From the NCBI GenBank assembly GCA_035771175.1, contig JAYMFD010000872.1, positions 1 through 64,000 of the forward strand: a stretch of 64,000 bases of DNA, written 5' to 3'. Source of the stretch: Paratinospora sagittata (Eukaryota; Streptophyta; Magnoliopsida; Ranunculales; Menispermaceae). Below the pieces are notes generated by a model. It did no database searches, was not told the origin of the DNA, and saw only the letters and a list, made by a program, of their open reading frames with translations. The position numbers and the translations under genes are program-made. Of the stretch, positions 25,523 through 33,920 are shown one piece after another (the stretch's first letter is position 1; each line of letters begins with the position of its first letter).

Positions 25523-26987
25523 AACGCGACCAATCCACCGGATTGCTTTCTCCACCAACTCCATGAGCGAGTCCCAATATAATTCAAGCAACCCCCCAGA
25601 ATAGATGGAACTCCGTTCCAATATCCCGATGAATTTTTGACCACTAAATCTCAAATTTTGGTTTAAATGAACTAAATTTACTTAGAAAATTTGTTTGAGG
25701 CAATCGCGAGCAATCCACCAGATTGTTTTCTCCACCAACTCTTTGATCGAGTCCCAATATCCTTCTAGGAACCCCCGGAATAGATGGAACTCCATTCCAA
25801 TATCCCGGTGAATTTTTCACCCCCAAATCTAAATTTTGGTTTAAATGAACTAAATATACTTAGAAAAAGTGTTTGAGGCAATCGCGACCAATCCACCGGA
25901 TTGCTTTCTCTACCAACTCCTTGAGCGAGTCCCAATATCCTTCAAGCAACCCCCGGAATAGATGGAACTCCGTTTCAATATCCCGATAAATTTTTGACCC
26001 CCAAATCTAAAATTTTTGTTTAAATGAACTAAATTTACTTAGAAAATGTGTTTGAGGAAATCGCGACCAATCCACCGTATTGCTTTCTCCACCAACTCTT
26101 TGAGCGAATCCCAATATCCTTTAAGCACCCCCCAGAATAGATGGAACTCCGTTCCAATATCCCGACGAATTTTTGACCCCCAAATCTAAAATTTTTGTTT
26201 AAATGAACTAAATTTACTTAGAAAATGTGTTTGAGGCAATCGCGACCAATCCACCGTATTGCTTTCTCCACCAACTCTTTGAGCGAGTCCCAATATCCTT
26301 TAAGCAATCCCAGAATAGATGGAACTCCGTTTCAATATCCCGATGAATTTTTGAAAACCAAATCTAAAATTTGGGTTTAAATAAACTAAATTTACTTAGA
26401 AAATGTGTTTGAGGCAATCGCGACCAATCCACTGTATTGCTTTCCCCACCAACTCTTTGACCGAGTCCCAATATCCTTCTAGCACCCCCCAGAATAGATG
26501 GAACTCCGTTCCAATATCCCGATGAATTTTTGAACCCTAAATCTCAAATTTTGGTTTAAATGAACTAAATTTACTTAGGAAATGTGTTTGAGGCAATAGC
26601 GACCAATCCACCGTATTGCTTTCTCCCCCTACTCTTTGAGCGAGTCCTAATATCCTTCTAGCAACCCCCCAGAATAGATGGAACTCCGTTCCAATATCCC
26701 GATGAATTTTTGACCCCTAAATCTCAAATTTTGGTTTAAATGAACTAAATTTACTTAGGAAATGTGTTTGAGGCAATAGTGACCAATCCACCGGATTGCT
26801 TTCTCCCCCTACTCTTTGAGCGAGTCCTAATATCCTTCTAGCAACCCCCCAGAATAGATGGAACTCCGTTCCAATATCCCGATGAATTTTTGACCCCTAA
26901 ATCTCAAATTTTGGTTTAAATGAACTAACTTTACTTAAAAAATGTATTTGAGGCAATCGCTACCAATCCACCAGTTTGCTTTCTCCA

Positions 26988-26992
26988 CCAAC
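26988..26992. repeat. Target-site duplication CCAAC, left of retrotransposon
   Basis: CCAAC directly precedes TGATATGAAC. It lies inside a type B monomer about 32 bp after that monomer's conserved GCAATCG start. Five base pairs is the expected duplication for gypsy integrases. Confidence 0.92.
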
Positions 26993-27297
26993 TGATATGA
27001 ACTCCACCAACAATTGTGATGAAACCCAATAACAATGATGGATTAGAACCCCAAGATCGTGTAGACAAGATTGGTTGAGCCTTGACCCGTCACCTAAGCA
27101 GATGAAAACCAAGACTACGAAAGATTGAAAATGCCACACCAAGATTCAACAATCAAGGTGATAAGTTTGGTTGTTTGAACGCCACAAGATTAACTTGATA
27201 AGTTCAAGAGTTCTTTTAAGAACCAAGGGGACACAAGACCTCACAAGATTAACTTGATCTCAAAAACATAATGTGCCATTCAAATTCGAGCTACCCT

Positions 27298-27306
27298 CTA
27301 TTTATA
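27298..27306 (-). promoter_or_regulatory. Putative TATA box of the 3' LTR
   Basis: Identical TATAAATAG at the matching position (6,023 bp offset). If active it would start transcription outwards into the satellite to the left. Confidence 0.5.
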
Positions 27307-27360
27307 CTTGGAACAACCCTCCAAGAATAGGAAAAGTCATAACTAAATTCAAACATAACC

Positions 27361-27610
27361 AGCCGCCGATTTGGACTTCTAAAGGTAACCAGCCGCTTCT
27401 TTTGACTTCTAAAGGTGGTTAGCCGCCTCTTTGGACTTCTAAAGGTGGTTAGCCGCTTCTTTTGACTTCAAGCCGCTTCTTTGGACTTCTAAAGCTAACC
27501 AGCCGCCGATTTGGACTTCTAAAGGTGGTTAGCCGCTTCTTTTGACTTCACGCCGCTTCTTTGGACTTTTAAAGGTAACCAACCGCCAATTTGGACTTCT
27601 AAACTTAGTC
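27361..27610 (-). repeat. 30-bp tandem repeats in U3 of the 3' LTR
   Basis: A 250-bp block made of seven 30-bp units and two 20-bp truncated units. Each unit has the plus-strand pattern AGCCGCYNNTTTGGACTTCT then AAAGGTRRYY. The block lies about 55-305 bp upstream of the TATA box in sense orientation, where U3 enhancer repeats are expected. A regulatory role is inferred. The stop codon of gag-pol (27,619) lies just outside the block. Confidence 0.8.
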
Positions 27611-27618
27611 AAAAATAG

Positions 27619-28884
27619 CTAATTGACTAAGTTCAATGTATTTGATGACATGGACAAATTAACTTCATCAATTGCTTTGATGACATGGACTAAGCTTTGA
27701 TTATTATTTGAGCTCATCTTGGTCTTCTTAGAATCAGCCCAATTCTCTTGGATTAGCCCATTTAGTGCTTCCTTGAAACGTTTGGCTCTAAGTCTTGTAA
27801 TTGGACCACTTGGAAGTGACAATGGGTCTTGTGCATATTCAGCTACATTCCCAAATGTATGATCAACTTGTCTAGCTCCTTGGTTTGCATCATTCTCCCT
27901 CTCTTGAGAATGATTTGTCCTCGAATCGTCACCTACATCAAAAGGAGACAAATCAGCGACATTAAAGCTTGCACTGACACCATACTCACCTGGTAAGTCA
28001 AGCTTGTAGGCATTATCATTGATGCATTCCATTATTTGAAATGGTCCGTCACCCCGAGGTAGGAGTTTTGAACGTCGTTTCTCCGGAAAACGGTCCTTCC
28101 GTAAGTGCAACCAAACCCAATCTCCGGGTTCAAACACTACCTTCTTGCGTCCCTTGTTGGCTTGTTGGACATATTGTTTAGTCCTCCTTTCAATGTTCAG
28201 CCGTGCCTTTTCATGAATCATCTTTACAAATTCTGCCTTCTTTTTGCCATCTAAGTTTACACGTTCACTCAAAGGTAAAGAAGTTAAATCCAAAGGTGAC
28301 AATGGGTTAAAACCATAAACCATTTCAAATGGTGAAAATTTAGTTGCAGAATGAATACTTCGATTATAAGCAAATTCAACATGTGGCAAACAATCTTCCC
28401 ATGTTTTCAAATTCTTTTTAATGATAGCACGTAACAAAGAAGACAGAGTTCTATTCACTACCTCAGTTTGACCATCCGTTTGTGGATGACAAGTAGTAGA
28501 AAACAATAACTTGGTTCCCAACTTTCCCCACAAAGTCTTCCAAAAGTAACTCAAAAACCTTGCATCCCTATCAGAAACAATGGCCCTAGGCATGCCATGT
28601 AACCTAACAAGTTCTTTGAAGAACAAATCAGCTATATGTGATGCATCATCAGTTTTATGACATGCAATGAAGTGTGCCATCTTGGAAAATCTATCTACCA
28701 CCACAAAAACTGAATCTCTCCCCCTCTTCGTCCTAGGTAATCCCAAAACAAAATCCATAGAAATATCAGTCCAAGGTTCACTAGGTATTGGCAAAGGGGT
28801 GTACAAACCATGGGGTTTCAACTTAGACTTGGCCTGTTTACACGTGATACACTTCTCACAGATTCTTTCCACATCACGTTTCAT
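27619..28884 (-). pseudogene. int: Integrase, frameshifted from the rest of pol, ending inside the 3' LTR
   Basis: A 421-residue open frame, one frame away from upstream pol. The shift lies at about 28,884-28,893 and splits the HHCC zinc finger: histidines upstream, cysteines (Cys 9, 12, 15) here. The core has catalytic Asp 44, Asp 105 (SDRD) and Glu 141 (GQTEVVNR), with the D-D-35-E spacing of retroviral-type integrases. GDGPFQIM near 278-285 is the GPY/F module. No chromodomain follows; instead a tail of about 110 residues contains [20 protein letters not shown] (360-379). The tail spans the polypurine tract and ends 274 nt inside the 3' LTR. An ATG happens to lie at the fragment's start but is probably internal. 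The break looks like a small deletion not divisible by three. Confidence 0.9.
27893..27905 (-). other. Polypurine tract (plus-strand primer)
   Basis: AAGAGAGGGAGAA on the minus strand, directly upstream of the TGATGC start of the 3' LTR. This is the expected place and composition for the RNase H-resistant primer of second-strand synthesis. It lies inside the integrase reading frame, coding for part of a Gln-Glu-Arg-Glu-Asn stretch. Confidence 0.88.
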
Positions 28885-31859
28885 ATGAGGCCATGATCAT
28901 GCAAAATTCCTAATGTCTTAGCTACACCAAAATGACCCATCAAACCACCACCATGAGCTTCTCTCACAAACAATTCACGCAAAGAACACATAGGCACACA
29001 CAGTTTATTTTCCCGAAACAAAAATCCATCATGCCTATAAAACTTACCAAACGCCACTTTTTCACATGCATTGAACACTTCACCAAATTCAGAATCTTGT
29101 GCATACAAATCCTTAATGTATTCAAAACCAAGCAATTTTGTATCTAAAATGGAAAGTAAAGCATACCTTCGGGACAATGCGTCAGCCACTACATTTTCCT
29201 TACCTTGCTTGTACCTGATCACATAAGGAAATGTTTCAATGAATTCCACCCACTTGGCATGGCGTCTGTTCAGCTTTTGTTGTCCTTTCAAATGCTTCAA
29301 AGATTCATGATCTGTGTGAATCACGAATTCCTTTGGCCATAGATAGTGCTGCCAATTTTCCAAAGCCCTTATCAAGGCGTACATCTCCTTATCATAAGTA
29401 GGGTAATTTAGGGCTGCCCCACTCAACTTTTCACTGAAATAAGCAATTGGACGACCTTCTTGCATCAAAACAGCTCCAATACCTATACCTGAAGCATCAC
29501 ACTCAATTTCAAAAGTTTTAGCAAAGTTAGGTAAAACAAGCAAAGGTGCATTAGTTAACTTTTCTTTGATCAGATTAAATGCCTTTTCTTGTTCTTTCCC
29601 CCACTTAAACGGCACATTTTTCTTGATGACTTCAGTAAGAGGCGAGGCTAAGCTACTAAAATCACGCACAAACCGTCTATAGAAGCTAGCTAAGCCGTGG
29701 AAACTCCTCACTTGGCTGATTGTTGTAGGCGTTGGCCACTCTAGGATTGCCTTAACCTTTTCCTCGTCCACCTCAATTCCTCTCTTACTAACAACAAAAC
29801 CAAGAAACACAAGTTTATCTGTGCAAAAGGTGCACTTCTTGAGATTAGCAAACAACTTTTCTGTCCTTAGAATTTCCAAAACAGATTTCAAATGCAATAC
29901 ATGTTCTTCCAAGTTTTTGCTATAGATTAGGATATCATCAAAATACACAACGACAAATTTGCCAATAAATGTACGCAAAACATGGTTCATTAAACGCATA
30001 AATGTGCTCGGAGCATTAGTTAAACCGAAAGGCATCACTAACCACTCATACAAACCATATTTAGTCTTAAAAGCAGTTTTCCATTCATCACCTTCCTTCA
30101 TCCTAATCTGATGGTATCCACTCTTAAGATCAATTTTTGTAAAGACACAAGAACCATGCAATTCATCCAGCATATCGTCTAATCTAGGAATTGGATGGCG
30201 ATACTTTACCGTTATGTTGTTGATGGCTCGGCAGTCAACACACATCCTCCATGTTCCATCCTTCTTAGGAACTAACAGCACCGGAACTGCACAAGGACTC
30301 ATGCTTTCACGCACATACCCCTTCTCGAATAATTCACCTACTTGCCTTTGGAGTTCCTTGGTCTCCTCGGGATTACTCCTATAAGCAGGTCGGTTTGGAA
30401 TTGATGCACCTGGTATGAAATCAATTTGATGTTCAATCCCTCGGATTGGAGGTAATCCATAAGGTACTTCTTCGGGAAGGACATCTTCAAACTCCTGCAA
30501 AAGAGAAACAATAACGCTCGGTAAAGCACCGACGAGATCATTAGTACATAAAAGAGCCTCCTTGTACAAGAGTACAATAAGGGGCTGGTGTGAAAATAAT
30601 GCTCTCTTGATCTCACTTTTTTTTGCAATGCAATTGAATTTTTCCTCTCTTGCTCTCACTATGGCTGAAATCTCCTCTCTTTCTTTTTCTCTCTGATCAA
30701 TATTTTTCTCTCTCTTTGTTTTCTCAATTTCGGCCTTCATTTCTTTTTCTTTCTTTTTTTCATTTGAGCTTTGCAACTTTAATTGGTCCTCCCGGACTTG
30801 TTTTGGAGCCAATGGCACAAGAATAATAGGCTGCCCTTTATGAGTGAAAGAATGCCTATTTGTGAATCCATCATGCTTAGCCCTCTTATCATACTGCCAT
30901 GGTCTTCCCAACAATAAATGGCATGCATGCATAGGAACCACATCACAAAGCACCTCGTCATCATATTTACCAATGGATAATGCCACCAACATTTGCCTTG
31001 TCACCTTGATTTCACCACTGTCATTCAGCCACTGAAGCCGATAAGGGTGAGGATGTTTCAAGGTAGTTAAGGCCAATTTCTCCACCAAATAAGTGCTGGC
31101 TACGTTTGTGCAACTCCCTCCATCGATAATGACACTGCAAACTTTGTTATTTACAAAGCACCGAGTATGAAACAGGTTCTCCCTTTGGTTACTTTCTTCC
31201 TCCTTAACCTGCACATTGAGAACTCGCCTTGCTACCAATAAATCTCCAAGCACAGCATTTTGCTCATCATCGGCATCCTCCAAAGGTGGCATGTCAGCAT
31301 CATCTGCTTCTTCCTCATTCTCCGACTCAAGCTCTCCATGGGCGTTTATCACCATCACCCTTTTGTTTACACACTGGCTGGCTATATGTCCCCGCCCCTG
31401 ACATTTAAAACACTTAATATCACGTGTTTTAGAATTTAAAGTTTCAGTGTTACCTGAACTAGCGGCGGTCGTTGGTTTGACATTCGTAGAGGGTTCAAAT
31501 TTGGGCTTATTTTGTAGCTGCTCGTCCCTTTTTTGAGCTATCCTCCACTGGCTGGTGGTAGCCATAGGTTGTCCCCTCCTAGCCAATCCCTTTCGTTTGA
31601 ACTGTTCCTCCACCTTTATGGCTTGATGCACCATATCTGTCAACTCAACATAGTGCTGCATCTCGACTATGTCCGCAATCTCATGATTTAAGCCGTGCAA
31701 AAACCTAGCCATGGTGGCTTCCCGGTCCTCTTCTACATTAGCCCGGATCATAGCTACTTCCATCTCCTTGTAATATGCTTCCACACTCTTGGAACCTTGA
31801 TATAACCTCTGCAACTTTTGATACAATCCCCTATAATAGTGGCTGGGTACAAAACGCTT
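28881..31859 (-). pseudogene. pol: gag C-terminus, protease, reverse transcriptase, RNase H and start of integrase
   Basis: Continues in the gag frame after the TGA. Residues are counted from the codon at 31,826. The rest of capsid fills residues 1-100. The zinc knuckle [14 protein letters not shown] is at 139-152. The aspartic protease has [13 protein letters not shown], catalytic Asp 235. A charged Lys/Glu-rich, probably coiled-coil linker fills about 345-395. Reverse transcriptase (about 490-690) has [25 protein letters not shown] and the catalytic YFDD at 628-631 (about 29,934-29,945). RNase H has Asp 777 in ECDAS and HTDHES at 837-842. ADALSRR at 881-887 closes it. The integrase zinc-finger histidines are His 958 and 965. 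The frame then shifts and stops at 28,881. All catalytic motifs are intact. No ATG begins this fragment; it is not a separate gene. Confidence 0.92.
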
Positions 31860-32444
31860 TCACATAAGCATTTTCATCTCCTCCCAAGTGTCCATGGGTG
31901 GCTCTCTATTCCTTCTCCGATTAATCAGTAATTGATCCCACCAAACAATGGCATAATCGGTGAATTCAATTGCAGCCAACTTAACCTTCTTTATCTCCGA
32001 GTAGTTGTGACAATCAAACACCATCTCCATTTTAGTTTCCCACTCCAAATAAACTTCAGGATCACTTTTACCTTGAAAAGATGGGATTTTAATCTTTATG
32101 TTTCCTAAATCATTATCTCTCCAAGGCCTACCCATCCAAGCTTCTCGATTCCCATTCCCACGCTCAAACCTGCCCCGGTTCAAATATGGCTCATCAAACT
32201 GCTCCAACTCGGCCTCTTCCTCAACATTCCGCCACGGAACACGCCCACCTTGTTGCCTGTTGCGGATGCCTTGTTGTTGTTCCCTAGGAGTTCCCGCTTC
32301 TACTCTATCCAACCTCTCATGAATAGGTTCTAATTCATTCCTCAACATACGCCTCATCTCCCCTAACAACGCTTGCATTTGGAGGTTCGGAACTGCATGT
32401 TGTCGAACTTCTTCGGTTGTATCTTCTTCTTGATTATTGGACAT
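31860..32444 (-). pseudogene. gag: gag, N-terminal part, ended by an in-frame TGA
   Basis: Start of the gag-pol polyprotein. I choose the ATG at 32,444 (protein begins MSNNQEEDTTEE); the open frame reaches a little further up but only through a TTG. The first 60 or so residues are Gln/Glu-rich and probably helical (LLGEMRRMLRNELEPIHERLDRVE), followed by an Arg/Gly-rich stretch and then a capsid-type region with FQGKSDPEVYLEWETKM and the Trp pair in IVWWDQL, as in plant gypsy gag proteins. A TGA at 31,862-31,860 interrupts the capsid domain. The frame beyond it stays open and homologous, so this is a point nonsense mutation, possibly CGA to TGA by cytosine deamination (inferred). Gag would form virus-like particles around the RNA. 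Confidence 0.88.
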
Positions 32445-33001
32445 ATTTAAAATGTGCAAAACAAGGTTAGAATCCTCACAAGCACTCCCTCACTTTTCAC
32501 TCAAGAATTTGATACACTTGCACTCGTGTTTTCACTCTAAACGGCTTTTACCCTCTTATGGTCTCACACACTCTTGCCTTTTTCCACTCTTTTGTGTCTT
32601 CTTTAGTTCTTAATCAAACTTCAAGAAACTAATTCAAAATAATCTAGCAGCAATTCAAAAATGAGAAACAACTAAAACTCATCAAAAGATCAAGAACATG
32701 AATAAGGTGAGAAACAAGATTGAAAAGAGGAAATTTTCTCACTGGAATCACTTTTCTTCTCTTTTTTTTTTTTTTTTTGGTTTTGTTTTGTTTTGTATTT
32801 TTCTTTTTGTTTTTTTTTTTTTTTACTGTAGGATCAAGAACATGAATAAGGTGAGAAACAAGATCGAAAAGAGGAAATTTTCTTACTGGAATCACTTTTC
32901 TTCTCCTTTTTTTTTTTGATGATTTTTTTTTTCTACTGCATGGAATAGGAAATAGAAAAAAAATGAAAATAAAAGATAGTCAAACTTATCTTAGAACCAA
33001 A
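32445..33001 (-). other. Retrotransposon 5' leader with A-rich tracts and a 75-bp duplication
   Basis: Untranslated region between the primer site and the gag ATG at 32,444. A 75-bp sequence beginning GATCAAGAACATGAATAAGG occurs at 32,688-32,762 and again at 32,832-32,906. Each copy is followed on the plus strand by long T-rich runs (about 32,762-32,824 and 32,905-32,932), that is A-rich tracts in the RNA. Several short ATG-started frames occur here by chance of composition; none looks coding. Confidence 0.75.
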
Positions 33002-33013
33002 GCTCTGATACCA
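33002..33013 (-). other. Primer binding site, initiator tRNA-Met type
   Basis: TGGTATCAGAGC on the minus strand, two bases after the end of the 5' LTR. This 12-mer complements the 3' end of plant initiator tRNA-Met and is the standard gypsy/copia primer site. It fixes the element's orientation and both LTR ends. Confidence 0.93.
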
Positions 33014-33320
33014 AATGATATGAACTCCATCAACAATTGTGATGAAACCCAATAACAATGATGGATTAGAACCCCAAGATCGTGTAGACAAGATTGGTTG
33101 AGCCTTGACCCGTCACCTAAGCAGATGAAAACCAAGACTACGAAAGATTGAAAACGCCACACCAAGATTCAACAATCAAGGTGATAAGTTTGGTTGTTTG
33201 AACGCCACAAGATTAACTTGATAAGTTCAAGAGTTCTTTTAAGAACCAAGAGGACACAAGACCTCACAAGATTAACTTGATCTCAAAAACATAATGTGCC
33301 ATTCAAATTCGAGCTACCCT

Positions 33321-33329
33321 CTATTTATA
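33321..33329 (-). promoter_or_regulatory. Putative TATA box of the 5' LTR promoter
   Basis: TATAAATAG on the minus strand, the only clear TATA element in the LTR. It sits between the U3 tandem repeats and the presumed R region. A transcript start some 25-35 bp downstream (about 33,286-33,296) is expected from plant promoters; this is inferred. Confidence 0.6.
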
Positions 33330-33383
33330 CTTGGAACAACCCTCCAAGAATAGAAAAAGTCATAACTAAATTCAAACATAACC

Positions 33384-33633
33384 AGCCGCCGATTTGGACT
33401 TCTAAAGGTAACCAGCCGCTTCTTTTGACTTCTAAAGGTGGTTAGCCACCTCTTTGGACTTCTAAAGGTGGTTAGCCGCTTCTTTTGACTTCAAGCCGCT
33501 TCTTTGGACTTCTAAAGCTAACCAGCCGCCGATTTGGACTTCTAAAGGTGGTTAGCCGCTTCTTTTGACTTCAAGCCGCTTCTTTGGACTTTTAAAGGTA
33601 ACCAACCGCCAATTTGGACTTCTAAACTTAGTC
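33384..33633 (-). repeat. 30-bp tandem repeats in U3 of the 5' LTR
   Basis: Same nine-unit block with the same two 20-bp truncated units. It differs from the other LTR by two substitutions (GCCACC for GCCGCC, CAAGCC for CACGCC). Identical copy number in both LTRs means no expansion or contraction since insertion. Confidence 0.8.
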
Positions 33634-33915
33634 AAAAATAGCTAATTGACTAAGTTCAATGTATTTGATGACATGGACAAATTAACTTCATCAATTGCTT
33701 TGATGACATGGACTAAGCTTTGATTATTATTTGACCTCATCTTGGTCTTCTTAGAATCAGCCTAATTCTCTTGAATTAGCCCATTTAGTGCTTCCTTGAA
33801 ACGTTTGGCTCTAAGTCTTGTAATTGGACCACTTGGAAGTGACAATGGGTCTTGTGCATATTCAGCTACATTCCCAAATGTATGATCAACTTGTCCAGCT
33901 CCTTGGTTTGCATCA

Positions 33916-33920
33916 CCAAC
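33916..33920. repeat. Target-site duplication CCAAC, right of retrotransposon
   Basis: CCAAC directly follows GCATCA; the interrupted type B monomer then resumes with TATTTGAGCGAGTCCC. Removing the element plus one CCAAC gives a 179-bp monomer. Confidence 0.92.

Larger units (their letters stand above)
23951..26992. repeat. Satellite array, heterogeneous domain (left of retrotransposon)
   Basis: About 17 monomers of the same satellite family but different subtypes. They carry CCCCTAAATCTCAAATTTTGG, CTTCTAGCAACCCCCCAGAATAG and AAGTAATTGAGGCAAACGCG variants, and no divergent marker monomer. The order is locally repetitive (4-monomer unit) but neighbours are clearly less alike than in the HOR domain. 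No gene is present. The last monomer is cut at 26,992 by the retrotransposon. Confidence 0.92.
26993..27892 (-). repeat. 3' LTR of the retrotransposon (900 bp)
   Basis: A direct repeat of 33,016-33,915, exactly 900 bp in both copies. On the plus strand it starts TGATATG and ends GCATCA. By eye I count about 10 substitutions between the two LTRs and no indel, near 1.1% divergence. It holds the last 274 nt of the gag-pol reading frame, 30-bp tandem repeats and a TATA box, as in the 5' LTR. Confidence 0.95.
26993..33915 (-). mobile_element. CRM-like Ty3/gypsy LTR retrotransposon, full length, gag-pol broken
   Basis: A complete 6,923-bp element in minus orientation: 5' LTR 33,016-33,915, Met-tRNA primer site, leader, gag, protease, reverse transcriptase, RNase H, integrase, polypurine tract and 3' LTR 26,993-27,892. 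CCAAC duplications flank it. On the sense strand the LTRs begin TGATGC and end ATATCA. Pol order (integrase last) places it in Ty3/gypsy. Four features point to the CRM chromovirus group: TGATG LTR start, no recognisable chromodomain after integrase, coding sequence extending through the polypurine tract into the 3' LTR, and insertion in a centromere-type satellite. The clade call needs an RT/IN tree. One nonsense codon and one frameshift make this copy non-autonomous. Confidence 0.93.
33016..33915 (-). repeat. 5' LTR of the retrotransposon (900 bp)
   Basis: Upstream LTR in sense orientation. U3 should run from 33,915 down to just past the TATA box (33,321-33,329), with R/U5 from there to 33,016. 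The primer site follows after two bases. The plus-strand segment 33,762-33,915 repeats the gag-pol C-terminal coding sequence found in the 3' LTR, but here it lies upstream of the promoter and joins satellite, so any open frame across it is fortuitous. Confidence 0.95.

Noticed and set aside
1..26990. Dozens of minus-strand open frames of 60-145 codons with a common protein-like pattern (for example NSPGYWNGVPSIPGVPRRILGLAQ).
   Set aside because: They are translations of the satellite. The monomer is about 178 bp, not a multiple of three, so the same DNA appears in rotating frames; starts are often non-ATG, lengths follow chance stops, and no domain or codon signature is present. The same holds for 33.9-64 kb.
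27361..27610. Second, independent minisatellite locus.
   Set aside because: It lies wholly within the LTR and is present in the same form in the other LTR, so it is part of the retrotransposon.
28667..32322. Plus-strand open frames of 61-74 codons, and minus-strand frames in other phases, inside the retrotransposon.
   Set aside because: They are shadows of gag-pol on the other strand or in other frames, with no start context or domain of their own.
32644..32919. Lys-rich or Phe-rich frames over the T/A-rich leader.
   Set aside because: Homopolymer translation in the untranslated leader; low complexity and duplicated with the 75-bp repeat.
26993..33915. Chromodomain-bearing chromovirus (Tekay/Reina/Galadriel type).
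   Set aside because: After the GPY/F module no chromodomain pattern is visible; the tail carries [15 protein letters not shown] and ends in the LTR, which fits CRM better.
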